Below are positions 7,957 to 16,508 of a stretch of 64,000 nucleotides of DNA, piece by piece. How positions within the stretch are numbered: the first letter of the stretch is position 1; each line of letters starts with the position of its first letter. The translations under genes and the position numbers were made by a program. Source of the stretch: Comamonas sp. lk (GTDB lineage Bacteria > Pseudomonadota > Gammaproteobacteria > Burkholderiales > Burkholderiaceae_C); contig CAMAQV010000010.1 of assembly GCA_945860595.1 (NCBI GenBank), positions 1 to 64,000 of the forward strand, in the 5' to 3' direction. Below the pieces are notes generated by a model. That model saw only the letters and a list, made by a program, of their open reading frames with translations, did no database searches and was not told where the DNA came from.

Positions 7957-10059
7957 ATGCCAACTGATCGCCGCTTTTGTGCGCAAAACCTTCGCCGTCT
8001 GTGCGGCGCGCTGGCGCTGGGCCTGAGCTGCGCCTGGGCCGCAGGACCCGGGGCGCAGCAGAACGAGCCCATCGCGCTCAATTTTTCGGACGCCAGCGTC
8101 TACGCCGTGGCCAGCACCATGGGTGCGATTTACGGCATGAATGTGCTGGTAGATCCCCGGGTGCAGGGAAAGATCACGCTGATCAGCAAAAAGCGGGTGA
8201 CACGGGACGTGGCGCTGGCGCAGTTTTTGGCGGCGCTGCGGCCTTTGGGCTACACCATGGTGGAGTCGGGCGGTCTGTTTAAAGTGGTGCCGGAGGCGGA
8301 CGCCAAGCTGCACAGCGCAGCGGTGGAAAGCAGCGACACCGCGCCGCAAGGTGCCAGCGGCGCGCAGGTGACGACGCAAATTTTCAAGCTCAATTACGAG
8401 GCCGCCAACAACCTGGTGCCGCTGCTGCGCCCGCTGATCAGCCCCAACAACACCATCAACCCCAACCCCAGCAGCAACACTTTGGTGATCACCGACTATG
8501 CCGACAACCTGCGTCGCATTGCCCACATCATTGCGCTGCTGGATGTCTCCAAAGGGACTGAGGTCGAAGTTATTGCGCTCAAAAACGCGATTGCGATTGA
8601 CCTGGCTCCGCTGGTGCTGAAACTTCTGGACGCGCAAAGCGCGGCTGGCGCGGCCGGCTCGGCAGATTCCAGCGCGGGCACCAAAACCAGTGTGGTGGCC
8701 GAGCCGCGCAGCAACAGCCTGGTGGTGCGTGCCGCCACGGCAGCGCGTGTGGCCCAGGTCAAGGCCATTGTTGACAAGCTGGACCAGGCACCCAGCGGCA
8801 GCAACGGCGAGCTGGGCGACATCCACGTGGTTTATCTGAAAAATGCCGATGCCACCAAGCTGGCGGCCACCCTGCGCGCAGCCCTGAGCGGCAACCCGCC
8901 CAGCGCGGCGGTGGCGGCGGCCAATCCGGGCACGGCGGGCAGCACCCCCCAAAGCGGCGCCCCCGCCAGCACCACCGGCGGCCAGGTGCAAGCCGACACG
9001 GCCACCAACTCGCTGATCATCACCGCGCCCGAGCCGCAGTACCGCCAGCTGCGCGCAGTGATCGAGCGCCTGGACACCCGGCGTGCCCAGGTGTTTGTGG
9101 AGAGCCTGATTGCCGAAATCAGCAGCGACCGGGCGGCCGAGTTCGGGGTGCAATGGCAGCAGGCGATTGGGCGCAGCGGCGACGCCATCGTGGGTGCGGG
9201 CGGCACCAATTTCGGCAGCGGGGGCAACAACATCATCAGCCTGGCCACCGCCATCGCCGGGGCCAATACCGCCGTGGTGCCGGGGCGGGGCTTCAACATC
9301 GGCGTAGCCAGCCCGGTGGGAGGCAACTATGTGCTGGGCTTTATGGCCCGGTTTTTGGAAGATTCGGGCGCAGGCAACGTGCTGTCTACGCCCAATTTGC
9401 TGACCCTGGACAACGAGGAGGCCAAGATCGTGATCGGCCAGAACGTGCCCTTTGTGACCGGGCAGTTCACCAACACCGGCGCGGCCAGCGGTTCGGTCAA
9501 TCCGTTTCAGACGATTGAACGCAAAGACGTGGGCTTGACGCTCAAGGTCAAGCCGCAAATCAGCGAGAACGGCAGCATCAAGCTGGCGATTTTTCAGGAG
9601 GTCTCCAATGTGCAGCCCTCCACCGTGAACAGCGCCAACGGCCCGACCACCAATAAGCGCACGATTGAATCGAATGTGCTGGTGGACGACGGATCCATTG
9701 TGGTGCTGGGCGGTTTGCTGCAAGACGAGTACCGCGACAGCCAGGAGAAAGTGCCCGGACTGGCGGACTTGCCGCTGATTGGCAGCCTGTTCAAAAGCGA
9801 GACACGGGGACGCAAAAAAACCAATTTGATGGTGTTTTTGCGCCCGGTGGTGGTGCGCGATGCGGCCGATACCGAGCGGCTGTCGGTCAGCCGCTACGAG
9901 CAGATGCGCGCAGGCATGGCCGATGGCCCGCAGGCAGGCGCTGCGCGGCTGCCGAACCGCGACGGCCTGCTGCTACCGGAGCTGGGCCGCAGCAACCCGG
10001 CCCCAGCCCCGGCACCGCCTGCGTCGATACCCCCAGCGAAACCTGCTGCGACCAACTGA
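7957..10059 (+). CDS. gspD: Type II secretion outer-membrane secretin GspD
   Basis: Secretin forming the outer-membrane pore, 700 residues from the ATG at 7957. A signal peptide ends near SCAWAAG. The N0 domain begins 'IALNFSDASVYAVASTMGAI', and N1-N3 repeats follow ('LVITDYADNLRRIAHIIALLD', 'VVYLKNADATKLAATLRAAL') with an Ala/Ser/Gly-rich linker in N3. The C-terminal secretin domain starts near residue 378 (VFVESLIAEISSDRAAEFGV) and contains the signature 'VPGLADLPLIGSLF' and 'LMVFLRPVVVRD'. The Pro-rich tail could bind a pilotin. The track start at 7858 would add 33 unlikely residues before the signal peptide. Confidence 0.95.
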   Translation: MPTDRRFCAQNLRRLCGALALGLSCAWAAGPGAQQNEPIALNFSDASVYAVASTMGAIYGMNVLVDPRVQGKITLISKKRVTRDVALAQFLAALRPLGYTMVESGGLFKVVPEADAKLHSAAVESSDTAPQGASGAQVTTQIFKLNYEAANNLVPLLRPLISPNNTINPNPSSNTLVITDYADNLRRIAHIIALLDVSKGTEVEVIALKNAIAIDLAPLVLKLLDAQSAAGAAGSADSSAGTKTSVVAEPRSNSLVVRAATAARVAQVKAIVDKLDQAPSGSNGELGDIHVVYLKNADATKLAATLRAALSGNPPSAAVAAANPGTAGSTPQSGAPASTTGGQVQADTATNSLIITAPEPQYRQLRAVIERLDTRRAQVFVESLIAEISSDRAAEFGVQWQQAIGRSGDAIVGAGGTNFGSGGNNIISLATAIAGANTAVVPGRGFNIGVASPVGGNYVLGFMARFLEDSGAGNVLSTPNLLTLDNEEAKIVIGQNVPFVTGQFTNTGAASGSVNPFQTIERKDVGLTLKVKPQISENGSIKLAIFQEVSNVQPSTVNSANGPTTNKRTIESNVLVDDGSIVVLGGLLQDEYRDSQEKVPGLADLPLIGSLFKSETRGRKKTNLMVFLRPVVVRDAADTERLSVSRYEQMRAGMADGPQAGAARLPNRDGLLLPELGRSNPAPAPAPPASIPPAKPAATN

Positions 10060-10061
10060 CC

Positions 10062-11450
10062 GTGCGCTATCCGCTGCCCTATGCCTTTGCGCGCAGCCAC
10101 CAGCTGCTGCTGGAAGACGACGGACAGCGCTGCACGCTGCACCGGCATGCGGCTTCGTCCACTGCGGCGCTGGGCGAGGTGCTGCGCAAATACACAACCG
10201 CGCTGGTGCAGATGCACGCCAGTGAGGTGCTGGTGCAGCGCATCAGCGCGGCCTACGCGCAGGGCGATTCCAGCGCGGCAGCCGTGGTGCTGGAAGTGGA
10301 GAGCGAAGCCGATCTGGCGCGCATGATGCAAGAGCTGCCAGCCGTGGAAGACCTGCTGGAAACCGCAGGCGATGCGCCCATCATCCGCATGCTCAACGCG
10401 CTGCTGACGCAGGCGGCGCGCGACGGGGCCAGCGACATCCATATCGAGCCATTCGAGCGCTATTCAGCGGTGCGCTTCCGGGTGGATGGCAGCCTGCGTG
10501 AGGTGGTGCAACCCAACCGGGCGCTGCATGCGGCGCTGATCTCGCGCCTGAAGATCATGGCCGAGCTGGATATTGCGGAGCGCCGCATGCCGCAGGACGG
10601 GCGGATCTCCCTGCGCATCGGAACCCGTGCCGTCGACGTGCGGGTCAGCACCCTGCCCGGTGCCCACGGCGAACGTGCAGTGCTGCGCCTGCTGGACAAA
10701 AGCAACAGCCAGCTGAACCTGGAGTCCATCGGCATGCAGGGCGAGGTTTTGCGCCAGTTCACCCAGCTGCTGGCGCAACCCCACGGCATTGTGTTGGTCA
10801 CCGGGCCGACCGGCTCGGGCAAAACCACCACGCTGTATGCCGCTTTGCAGCGCATGGACCGGGTGGGCAGCAACATCTTGACCGTAGAGGACCCGATTGA
10901 GTACGAGCTGCCCGGCATTGGCCAGACCCAGGTGAACCCGAAAATTGAGCTGGACTTTGCCAAAGCCCTGCGCGCCATCCTGCGCCAGGACCCGGACGTG
11001 ATCATGATTGGCGAGATCCGCGATTTCGAGACGGCGCACATCGCCATCCAGGCCTCGCTAACCGGCCACCTGGTGCTGGCCACGCTGCACACCAACGACG
11101 CGGCCAGCGCGGTCACGCGGCTGCAGGACATGGGCGTGGAGCCCTTTCTGCTCAGCGCCTCTTTGCTGGGCGTTTTGGCGCAGCGCCTGGTACGCACCTG
11201 CTGCCGCGCCTGCGCAGGCAGCGGCTGCACCGCCTGCGCCCGAACCGGGTATTCCGGGCGGACCGGGATTTTTGAGTTGCTGCTCGCGCAGGACCGCCTG
11301 CGGGCGCTGATCCACGCCCGGGCATCGGAGGCGGACATCCGCGCTGCGGCGCTGGTCGGTGGGATGGCGCTGCTGCGCCAGGACGGCGAACGCCTGGTGC
11401 ACAGCGGCATCACCACCCGCGAAGAGTTGCTGCGGGTCACGCGCGACTAG
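10062..11450 (+). CDS. gspE: Type II secretion ATPase GspE
   Basis: Cytoplasmic hexameric ATPase, 462 residues from a GTG two bases after the gspD stop. Walker A GPTGSGKTTT lies near residues 247-256, the Asp box 'LTVEDPIEYELPG' follows, and Walker B 'RQDPDVIMIGEIRD' is near 307-320. The His box is GHLVLATLHTNDA. The zinc-binding cysteine module is unusually compact: CCRACAGSGCTACARTGYSG brings the two CxxC pairs within about 10 residues, where many GspE proteins separate them by about 30. The N1 domain is short. Confidence 0.95.
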   Translation: MRYPLPYAFARSHQLLLEDDGQRCTLHRHAASSTAALGEVLRKYTTALVQMHASEVLVQRISAAYAQGDSSAAAVVLEVESEADLARMMQELPAVEDLLETAGDAPIIRMLNALLTQAARDGASDIHIEPFERYSAVRFRVDGSLREVVQPNRALHAALISRLKIMAELDIAERRMPQDGRISLRIGTRAVDVRVSTLPGAHGERAVLRLLDKSNSQLNLESIGMQGEVLRQFTQLLAQPHGIVLVTGPTGSGKTTTLYAALQRMDRVGSNILTVEDPIEYELPGIGQTQVNPKIELDFAKALRAILRQDPDVIMIGEIRDFETAHIAIQASLTGHLVLATLHTNDAASAVTRLQDMGVEPFLLSASLLGVLAQRLVRTCCRACAGSGCTACARTGYSGRTGIFELLLAQDRLRALIHARASEADIRAAALVGGMALLRQDGERLVHSGITTREELLRVTRD

Positions 11451-11472
11451 CCCGGCTCAGGCGTCGCACACC

Positions 11473-12687
11473 ATGGCCGCATTCCGCTACGAGGCCCTGA
11501 GCCGCGAGGGCCAGAACAGCCGGGGCACGCTGGAGGCCGAATCTGCCAAAGCCGCACGCCATGCGCTGCGTATGCAGGGCCTGGTGCCGTTGTCGGTCGA
11601 AGCCATTGCAGGTTCGAACCCGGGCACCCACACGGCGCTGTGGACGCGCCGGGTTTTTAGCGCCGCGCAGCGCGCCAGCTGGACGCGCCAGCTCGCCGGT
11701 CTGGTGGCTGCCGGCCTCCCCCTGGAGCGCGCACTGGCGGCGCTGGCCGAAGACATGCCGACCGAGGCCCAGCGCGCACTGCTTGGGCACCTGCGCAGCG
11801 AGGTCAGCGCGGGCAGCAGCTTTGCCAAGGCCTTGGCGCTGTATCCGCAGGAATTCCCCGCCACCATCCAGTCCGCCATCAACGCGGGTGAGCAAAGCGG
11901 CAAGCTGGGGCTGGTGCTGGACCGTCTGGCCGACAGCGAAGAGGCCGAGCACGAATTGCAGTCGCGCCTGCTGGGGGCGGCGCTGTACCCGGCCATCGTC
12001 AGCGTGGTGGCCCTGTGCATCGTGCTGTTTTTGCTGGGCTATGTGGTGCCGCAGGTGGCACAGGTTTTCACGGCAAGCAAGCGCAGCCTGCCGCTGCTGA
12101 CCACGCTCATGCTGGGGCTTAGCGGGCTGGTGCGCAGCTATGGGCTTGCGGCGACCGTGGCCATCGCGGGCGGCTTGCTGGCGCTGCAGCGGGCACTGCA
12201 GCTGCCTGCCCTGCGGCTGCGCTGGGACACTTATTGTTTGCATCTGCCCCTGCTCGGCCCCATGGCGCGCAGCTACAACGCCGCGCGCTTTGCCGCCACC
12301 CTGGCCATGCTGGCGGGTGCCGGGGTGCCCCTCCTGAAGGCGCTGCAGTCGGCGGGCGACGGCTTGGGCAACCAGGCGCTGCGGGCCGATGTGCAGGAGG
12401 CCTTGGCATCGGTACGCGAGGGCAGCCCGCTGGCCGTTGCCCTGGCCCGCAGCGGGCGCTTTCCCGCGCTGTTGACCACTTTTGCGCGGCTGGGCGAGCA
12501 AACCGGCCAGCTGCCGGATATGCTGCAGCGCGCCTCGGCGCAGCTGAGCGGGCAGGTACAGCGCCGCGCCACCGCCCTGGCAACGGTGCTGGAGCCCTTG
12601 CTGATCGTGGCCATGGGCATGGTGGTGATGCTGATTGTGCTGGCCGTGCTGCTGCCGATTATTGAAATGAACCAACTGGTCCGCTGA
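11473..12687 (+). CDS. gspF: Type II secretion platform protein GspF
   Basis: Polytopic inner-membrane platform protein of 404 residues. Two repeated T2SSF domains are visible: 'FARQLAGLVAAGLPLERAL'-like at about residues 70-90 (TRQLAGLVAAGLPLERALAA) and 'FAATLAMLAGAGVPLLKALQ' at about 275-295. Three membrane helices are present, the last being 'LLIVAMGMVVMLIVLAVLLP' at the C-terminus. The start MAAFRYEALSREGQ is the family start. The track ORF begins earlier inside gspE. Last gene of the gsp operon. Confidence 0.95.
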   Translation: MAAFRYEALSREGQNSRGTLEAESAKAARHALRMQGLVPLSVEAIAGSNPGTHTALWTRRVFSAAQRASWTRQLAGLVAAGLPLERALAALAEDMPTEAQRALLGHLRSEVSAGSSFAKALALYPQEFPATIQSAINAGEQSGKLGLVLDRLADSEEAEHELQSRLLGAALYPAIVSVVALCIVLFLLGYVVPQVAQVFTASKRSLPLLTTLMLGLSGLVRSYGLAATVAIAGGLLALQRALQLPALRLRWDTYCLHLPLLGPMARSYNAARFAATLAMLAGAGVPLLKALQSAGDGLGNQALRADVQEALASVREGSPLAVALARSGRFPALLTTFARLGEQTGQLPDMLQRASAQLSGQVQRRATALATVLEPLLIVAMGMVVMLIVLAVLLPIIEMNQLVR

Positions 12688-12692
12688 TACCC

Positions 12693-13199
12693 ATGTCTTT
12701 GTCCGAACGCTGGAAACCCAGCACCACCGTCGCCGCCGTGATCGAACGCGAGGGCCGCTTTTTGCTGATTGAGGAGCACACGCCCGAGGGCCTGCGCCTG
12801 AACAACCCTGCCGGGCACCTGGACCCGGGTGAGTCGCCCCAAGAGGCCTGCGTGCGCGAGGTGCTGGAAGAGACCGCGCATGTATTCACACCGAGCGCGC
12901 TACTGGGTATTTACTACGGCCGCTTCCAGCGCCCGCCCAGCGCGGCCTGGCCGCAGGGCGAAGACATCAGCTATATGCGCTTTGCGTTTTGCGGCAGCGT
13001 GGGCGAGGCGATTGCCGGGCGCGCCCTGGACACGGGCATCGTGCGCACACTGTGGCTGACGCCCGATGAAATCCGCGCCACCCGCAGCCGCCATCGCAGC
13101 GCCTATTTGCTGGCCTGCATGGAAGACTACCTGCGTGGGCAGCGCTATCCGCTGGAGTTGGTGCGCACCGATGCGAGTGTGTACGGGCCAACACAGTAA
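12693..13199 (+). CDS. nudJ: Nudix hydrolase, NudJ-like
   Basis: A 168-residue Nudix pyrophosphohydrolase. The Nudix box GHLDPGESPQEACVREVLEE matches GX5EX7REUXEE, with ETA in place of the usual final EXG. NudJ of E. coli cleaves nucleoside tri- and diphosphates and HMP-PP, and its gene is also next to mnmA, which supports the assignment. It lies 5 bp after gspF, so it is probably co-transcribed from the gsp operon, although unrelated in function. Substrate cannot be told from sequence. Confidence 0.82.
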   Translation: MSLSERWKPSTTVAAVIEREGRFLLIEEHTPEGLRLNNPAGHLDPGESPQEACVREVLEETAHVFTPSALLGIYYGRFQRPPSAAWPQGEDISYMRFAFCGSVGEAIAGRALDTGIVRTLWLTPDEIRATRSRHRSAYLLACMEDYLRGQRYPLELVRTDASVYGPTQ

Positions 13200-13208
13200 G
13201 GCCCACCC

Positions 13209-13214
13209 TAAAAT
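13209..13214 (+). promoter_or_regulatory. -10 box of mnmA, likely leaderless start
   Basis: TAAAAT followed by CCGGCG and the mnmA ATG, a 6-nt gap. No Shine-Dalgarno and no convincing -35 are visible. Confidence 0.5.
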
Positions 13215-13220
13215 CCGGCG

Positions 13221-14369
13221 ATGACCCCATCGCTTGAATCCAGCCCGCGCAAGCAGCGCATCGTGGTCGGCTTGAGCGGTGGCGTGGATTCGGCGGTCAC
13301 AGCCTATTTGCTCAAACGCCAGGGGCATGAGGTGCTGGGCATCTTCATGAAAAACTGGGAGGACGATGACGACAGCGAATACTGCGCCTCGAACATCGAC
13401 TTCATCGACGCCGCCGCCGTGGCCGATGTACTGGGCATCGAGATTGAGCATGTCAACTTTGCCGCGGACTACAAAGACCGGGTGTTCGCTGAGTTCCTGC
13501 GCGAGTATTCAGCCGGGCGCACGCCCAATCCGGATATTTTGTGCAACGCAGAGATCAAGTTCAAAGCGTTTTTAGACCACGCCCTGCGCCTGGGCGCAGA
13601 CCATATCGCCACCGGGCATTACGCGCGGGTGCGGCACAACCCGGCAACCGGCCTGCACGAGCTGCTCAAGGGAATGGACCCGGCCAAGGACCAAAGCTAT
13701 TTTTTGCACCGGCTCAGCCAGGCCCAGCTGGCCAAAACCCTGTTTCCTGTAGGCGAGTTGCACAAAACCGAGGTACGGCGGATTGCCGACGAGATTGGTT
13801 TGCCCAACGCCAAGAAGAAGGACTCCACCGGTATTTGCTTTATCGGCGAGCGGCCTTTCCGCGCGTTTCTCAACCGCTACATCGCCCACGCGCCGGGGCC
13901 AATCAAGAACGACAAAGGCCAGACGATTGCCCAGCATGTGGGGCTGTCCTTCTACACATTGGGCCAGCGCCAGGGGCTGGGCATTGGCGGGCTGAAAGCG
14001 CGCGGCGCGCAAAAGGGCGGCGGCGAACACGCGCCCTGGTTTGTGGCCCGCAAAGACATGGCCAGCAACACCTTGTGGGTGGTGCAAGGCCATGAACATC
14101 CTTGGCTGCAATCGCACACGCTCGATGCGCTGGATGCCAGCTGGATCGCCGGTGCGCCACCGGCCGCCTCGGGCCTTGGGGCCAAGACGCGGTACCGCCA
14201 GGCCGATGCGCCCTGCATGTTCAGCGCGTCCGAACGCACGCACGCTGGCTTTGCGCTGGAATTTCCCCAGCAGCAATGGGCGGTTACGCCGGGCCAGTCT
14301 GCGGTGTTGTACGACGGCGAGGTCTGCCTGGGTGGCGGGGTCATCCACAGCTGCGCGACCTCCGCTTGA
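13221..14369 (+). CDS. mnmA: tRNA-specific 2-thiouridylase MnmA
   Basis: Adds sulfur to U34 of the tRNAs for Lys, Glu and Gln, using persulfide delivered by the Tus relay. Length is 382 residues. The PP-loop SGGVDS is at residues 19-24. The catalytic cysteine pair is in '[12 protein letters not shown]' (about 107) and '[12 protein letters not shown]' (about 206). The tRNA-binding and C-terminal beta-barrel domains are complete. The conserved 'MKNWEDDDD' insert and '[10 protein letters not shown]' are present. The start is fixed by the -10 box 6 nt upstream. Confidence 0.97.
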   Translation: MTPSLESSPRKQRIVVGLSGGVDSAVTAYLLKRQGHEVLGIFMKNWEDDDDSEYCASNIDFIDAAAVADVLGIEIEHVNFAADYKDRVFAEFLREYSAGRTPNPDILCNAEIKFKAFLDHALRLGADHIATGHYARVRHNPATGLHELLKGMDPAKDQSYFLHRLSQAQLAKTLFPVGELHKTEVRRIADEIGLPNAKKKDSTGICFIGERPFRAFLNRYIAHAPGPIKNDKGQTIAQHVGLSFYTLGQRQGLGIGGLKARGAQKGGGEHAPWFVARKDMASNTLWVVQGHEHPWLQSHTLDALDASWIAGAPPAASGLGAKTRYRQADAPCMFSASERTHAGFALEFPQQQWAVTPGQSAVLYDGEVCLGGGVIHSCATSA

Positions 14370-14400
14370 TGCAACCCTGTAACCAAAACGGCATCCCTGC

Positions 14401-14441
14401 GTGGGAGAATGTCCGCGGCGCGATCGCGCGTCCCTTCCCAC
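14401..14441 (+). promoter_or_regulatory. Structured 5' leader of pyk
   Basis: An outer stem GTGGGA/TCCCAC (14401-14406 with 14436-14441) encloses the 12-nt perfect palindrome GCGCGATCGCGC (14418-14429). The AGGAG Shine-Dalgarno of pyk lies just 3' of the stem. This could affect mRNA stability or translation. No T-run, so it is not a terminator. Confidence 0.4.
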
Positions 14442-14455
14442 TCTAGGAGATATTC

Positions 14456-15889
14456 ATGGTGCTTCGCGCAACCAAAATCGTGGCTACCCTCGGCCCTGCA
14501 TCCAGTGACCCGGCGCTGTTGGAAGAAATGATCCGTGCCGGGGTCAACGTGGTGCGGCTGAATTTCAGCCACGGAACTGCGCAAGACCATATCGACCGGG
14601 CCGCCATGGTGCGCACCGTCGCGCAGCGCGCGGGACGCGAGGTGGCCATCATGGCCGACCTGCAGGGCCCCAAGATCCGGGTCGGTAAATTTGCCGAGGG
14701 CAAGGTGATGCTCGAAGTCGGGCAGCCCTTTGTACTGGACGCGATGCGCACCGAGCCGGGCGATATCCACGGCGTAGGCCTGGACTACAAAGCCCTGCCG
14801 CGCGAAGTCAAGGCGGGCGATGTGCTGCTGCTCAATGACGGCCTGATCGTCATCACCGTGGAGAAGGTCCATGGTGAACAAGTGCACACCACGGTCACGC
14901 TGGGCGGCGTGTTGTCCAACAACAAAGGCATCAATAAAAAAGGCGGCGGTCTGACCGCGCCGGCGCTGACTGCCAAAGACATGGAAGATATCCGCACTGC
15001 CATGGCCTTTCAGGCGGATTACGTGGCCGTCAGCTTTCCCAAGAGCGGTACCGACATGGAAATGGCGCGCCAACTTTGCAACGTGGCCGGGGCCGAGTTC
15101 AACCACACACCCGCACTGATTGCCAAAATTGAGCGCGCGGAGGCCATACCCAAACTGGAAGAAATCCTGCGGGCCAGCGATGCCATCATGGTCGCCCGTG
15201 GCGACCTGGCGGTCGAAGTCGGCAATGCCGCCGTGCCGGCGCTACAAAAGCGCATGATCAAGATGGCGCGCGAGCTCGACAAGGTGGTGATCACCGCCAC
15301 CCAGATGATGGAGTCCATGATCACCAACCCGGTGCCCACCCGCGCCGAGGTCAGCGACGTCGCCAACGCCGTGCTCGACGGCACCGACGCCGTCATGCTG
15401 TCGGCGGAAACCGCTGCGGGCAAGTACCCATTGGAGACGATCAAGGAAATGGTGCAAATCTGCTTGGCGGCCGAAGAAAGCCAGCAGGTCAAGCTCGACG
15501 CGGACTTCATCGGCAAAACCTTTGCGCGCATCGACCAGTCAATCGCGATGGGCTCGCTCTTCACGGCCCACCACATGGGTGCCAAAGCCATTGTGGCCAT
15601 GACCGACAGCGGCTCCACTGCGCTGTGGATGAGCCGCCACCTGATCCACGTGCCCATTTACGCGCTCACCCCGCGCCTGAGCAGCCAGCGCCGCATGGCC
15701 CTGTACCGCAACGTGCGTCCGCTGCTGATGGACACCAGTACCAACCGCGACTCCGCTCTGGCCGAAGCGGAGAGCCACCTCAAAATACGCGGCATCGTGC
15801 AGGGCGGCGACGTCTACGTGATTACCTGCGGCGAGCCCATGGGCGCTCCCGGCGGCACCAATATGCTGAAGATTTGCCAGGTAGCCTGA
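14456..15889 (+). CDS. pyk: Pyruvate kinase
   Basis: Last step of glycolysis, PEP + ADP to pyruvate + ATP, in a 477-residue protein. N-terminal 'RATKIVATLGPASSDP' and 'GVNVVRLNFSHG' carry the K+ and substrate-binding residues. 'IMADLQGPKIRVGKF' follows, and the active-site signature is 'LIAKIERAEAIPKLEEIL'. Near residue 245 are 'GDLAVEVGNAAVPALQKRMI' and the pyruvate kinase 'ATQMMESMITNPVPTRAEVS' segment. The C-terminal allosteric domain is complete. Good Shine-Dalgarno AGGAG 7 nt before the ATG. Confidence 0.97.
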   Translation: MVLRATKIVATLGPASSDPALLEEMIRAGVNVVRLNFSHGTAQDHIDRAAMVRTVAQRAGREVAIMADLQGPKIRVGKFAEGKVMLEVGQPFVLDAMRTEPGDIHGVGLDYKALPREVKAGDVLLLNDGLIVITVEKVHGEQVHTTVTLGGVLSNNKGINKKGGGLTAPALTAKDMEDIRTAMAFQADYVAVSFPKSGTDMEMARQLCNVAGAEFNHTPALIAKIERAEAIPKLEEILRASDAIMVARGDLAVEVGNAAVPALQKRMIKMARELDKVVITATQMMESMITNPVPTRAEVSDVANAVLDGTDAVMLSAETAAGKYPLETIKEMVQICLAAEESQQVKLDADFIGKTFARIDQSIAMGSLFTAHHMGAKAIVAMTDSGSTALWMSRHLIHVPIYALTPRLSSQRRMALYRNVRPLLMDTSTNRDSALAEAESHLKIRGIVQGGDVYVITCGEPMGAPGGTNMLKICQVA

Positions 15890-15900
15890 GCCCTGACTCT

Positions 15901-15916
15901 GCCCCGCCAGCGGGGC
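15901..15916 (+). terminator. Weak hairpin after pyk
   Basis: GCCCCG-CCAG-CGGGGC immediately downstream of the pyk stop. There is no T-tract, so factor-independent termination would be poor. Confidence 0.3.
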
Positions 15917-15971
15917 GTCCAGGATCGGGCGGACCGCGCCTTCGGGTGAACACAGCGACCCCCACGATGCA

Positions 15972-16427
15972 TTGAACCCATGCCTAGCCGCAATTGCACC
16001 CCCGCAGGGCGGGGTGCTGCTGGCGCGCACCGAGCTGACTGCCGGATCCGCCTGCCACGCAACTGGCCTGCTGCCCCGGCTCAACATGCGTGACACGGTC
16101 GGGCAGTTGCACAAAGACTCGGTCGATTTGTATAAACGGCTAAAGACGGAAACCGGGCAGGAGGTGAGCGTTCACGTTACCGGCATTCCGCGCCTGGCTA
16201 CCAAGCCGGACCGCATGGACGAGCATCTGAAGTACTGCGGCGTACCCAAACGCTGTGTCACCATCGAAGTACACGGCGTCACCGACGCCGACCCGCTGGG
16301 ATACATCGCCGCCGCACACGCTGTGGTGGGCAAACAGCGCGAGATCGAGATCTTGGGCCAGCGCAAGCAGGCCAGCATGGTGATTGAGTCGCCACTGGAC
16401 CCGGACAACGCCAAGTTGCGCGCGTAA
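15972..16427 (+). pseudogene. Remnant of a dimethylglycine/sarcosine dehydrogenase-like oxidoreductase
   Basis: A 151-codon open frame made of separated pieces of a protein family normally about 800 residues long (FAD oxidoreductase fused to a GcvT aminomethyltransferase). Residues 14-90 (VLLARTELTAGSACHATGLL, then VGQLHKDSVDLYKRLKTETG) match the N-terminal FAD domain, but without its GxGxxG start. They join directly to 'KRCVTIEVHGVTDADPLG' and then 'AAHAVVGKQREIEILGQRKQ' and 'ESPLDPDNAKLRA', the extreme C-terminus of the GcvT part. The dinucleotide fold, active site and folate domain core are gone, so enzyme activity is impossible. The frame has stayed open through at least two internal deletions. 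The nominal start is TTG and uncertain. Assignment is from memory of the family sequence. Confidence 0.72.
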
Positions 16428-16450
16428 ACTGCGCTCCTTTGACCCGCCTC

Positions 16451-16476
16451 AACAAGCCGTCGGTCGACGGCTTGTT
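16451..16476 (+). other. Perfect 11-bp hairpin before the CobW gene
   Basis: AACAAGCCGTC-GGTC-GACGGCTTGTT is a perfect inverted repeat with a 4-nt loop, ending 32 nt before the cobW-family ATG. No T-run follows in either direction. It may be a Rho-assisted terminator for the upstream remnant, an mRNA leader structure, or an operator. Confidence 0.5.
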
Positions 16477-16508
16477 CGCTTGTGCGACCTTCTTGCGCTG
16501 GAATTGCA

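Noticed and set aside
7864-9723. 619-residue minus-strand ORF opposite gspD
   Set aside because: Shadow of the GC-rich gspD gene; Gln/His/Arg-rich nonsense composition and no domain. gspD itself has full secretin motifs.
11437-12675. 412-residue minus-strand ORF opposite gspF
   Set aside because: Shadow with Gln/His/Arg-rich composition; gspF has its paired domains.
13200-13220. Terminator between nudJ and mnmA
   Set aside because: The 21-bp gap contains only the TAAAAT box; no hairpin.
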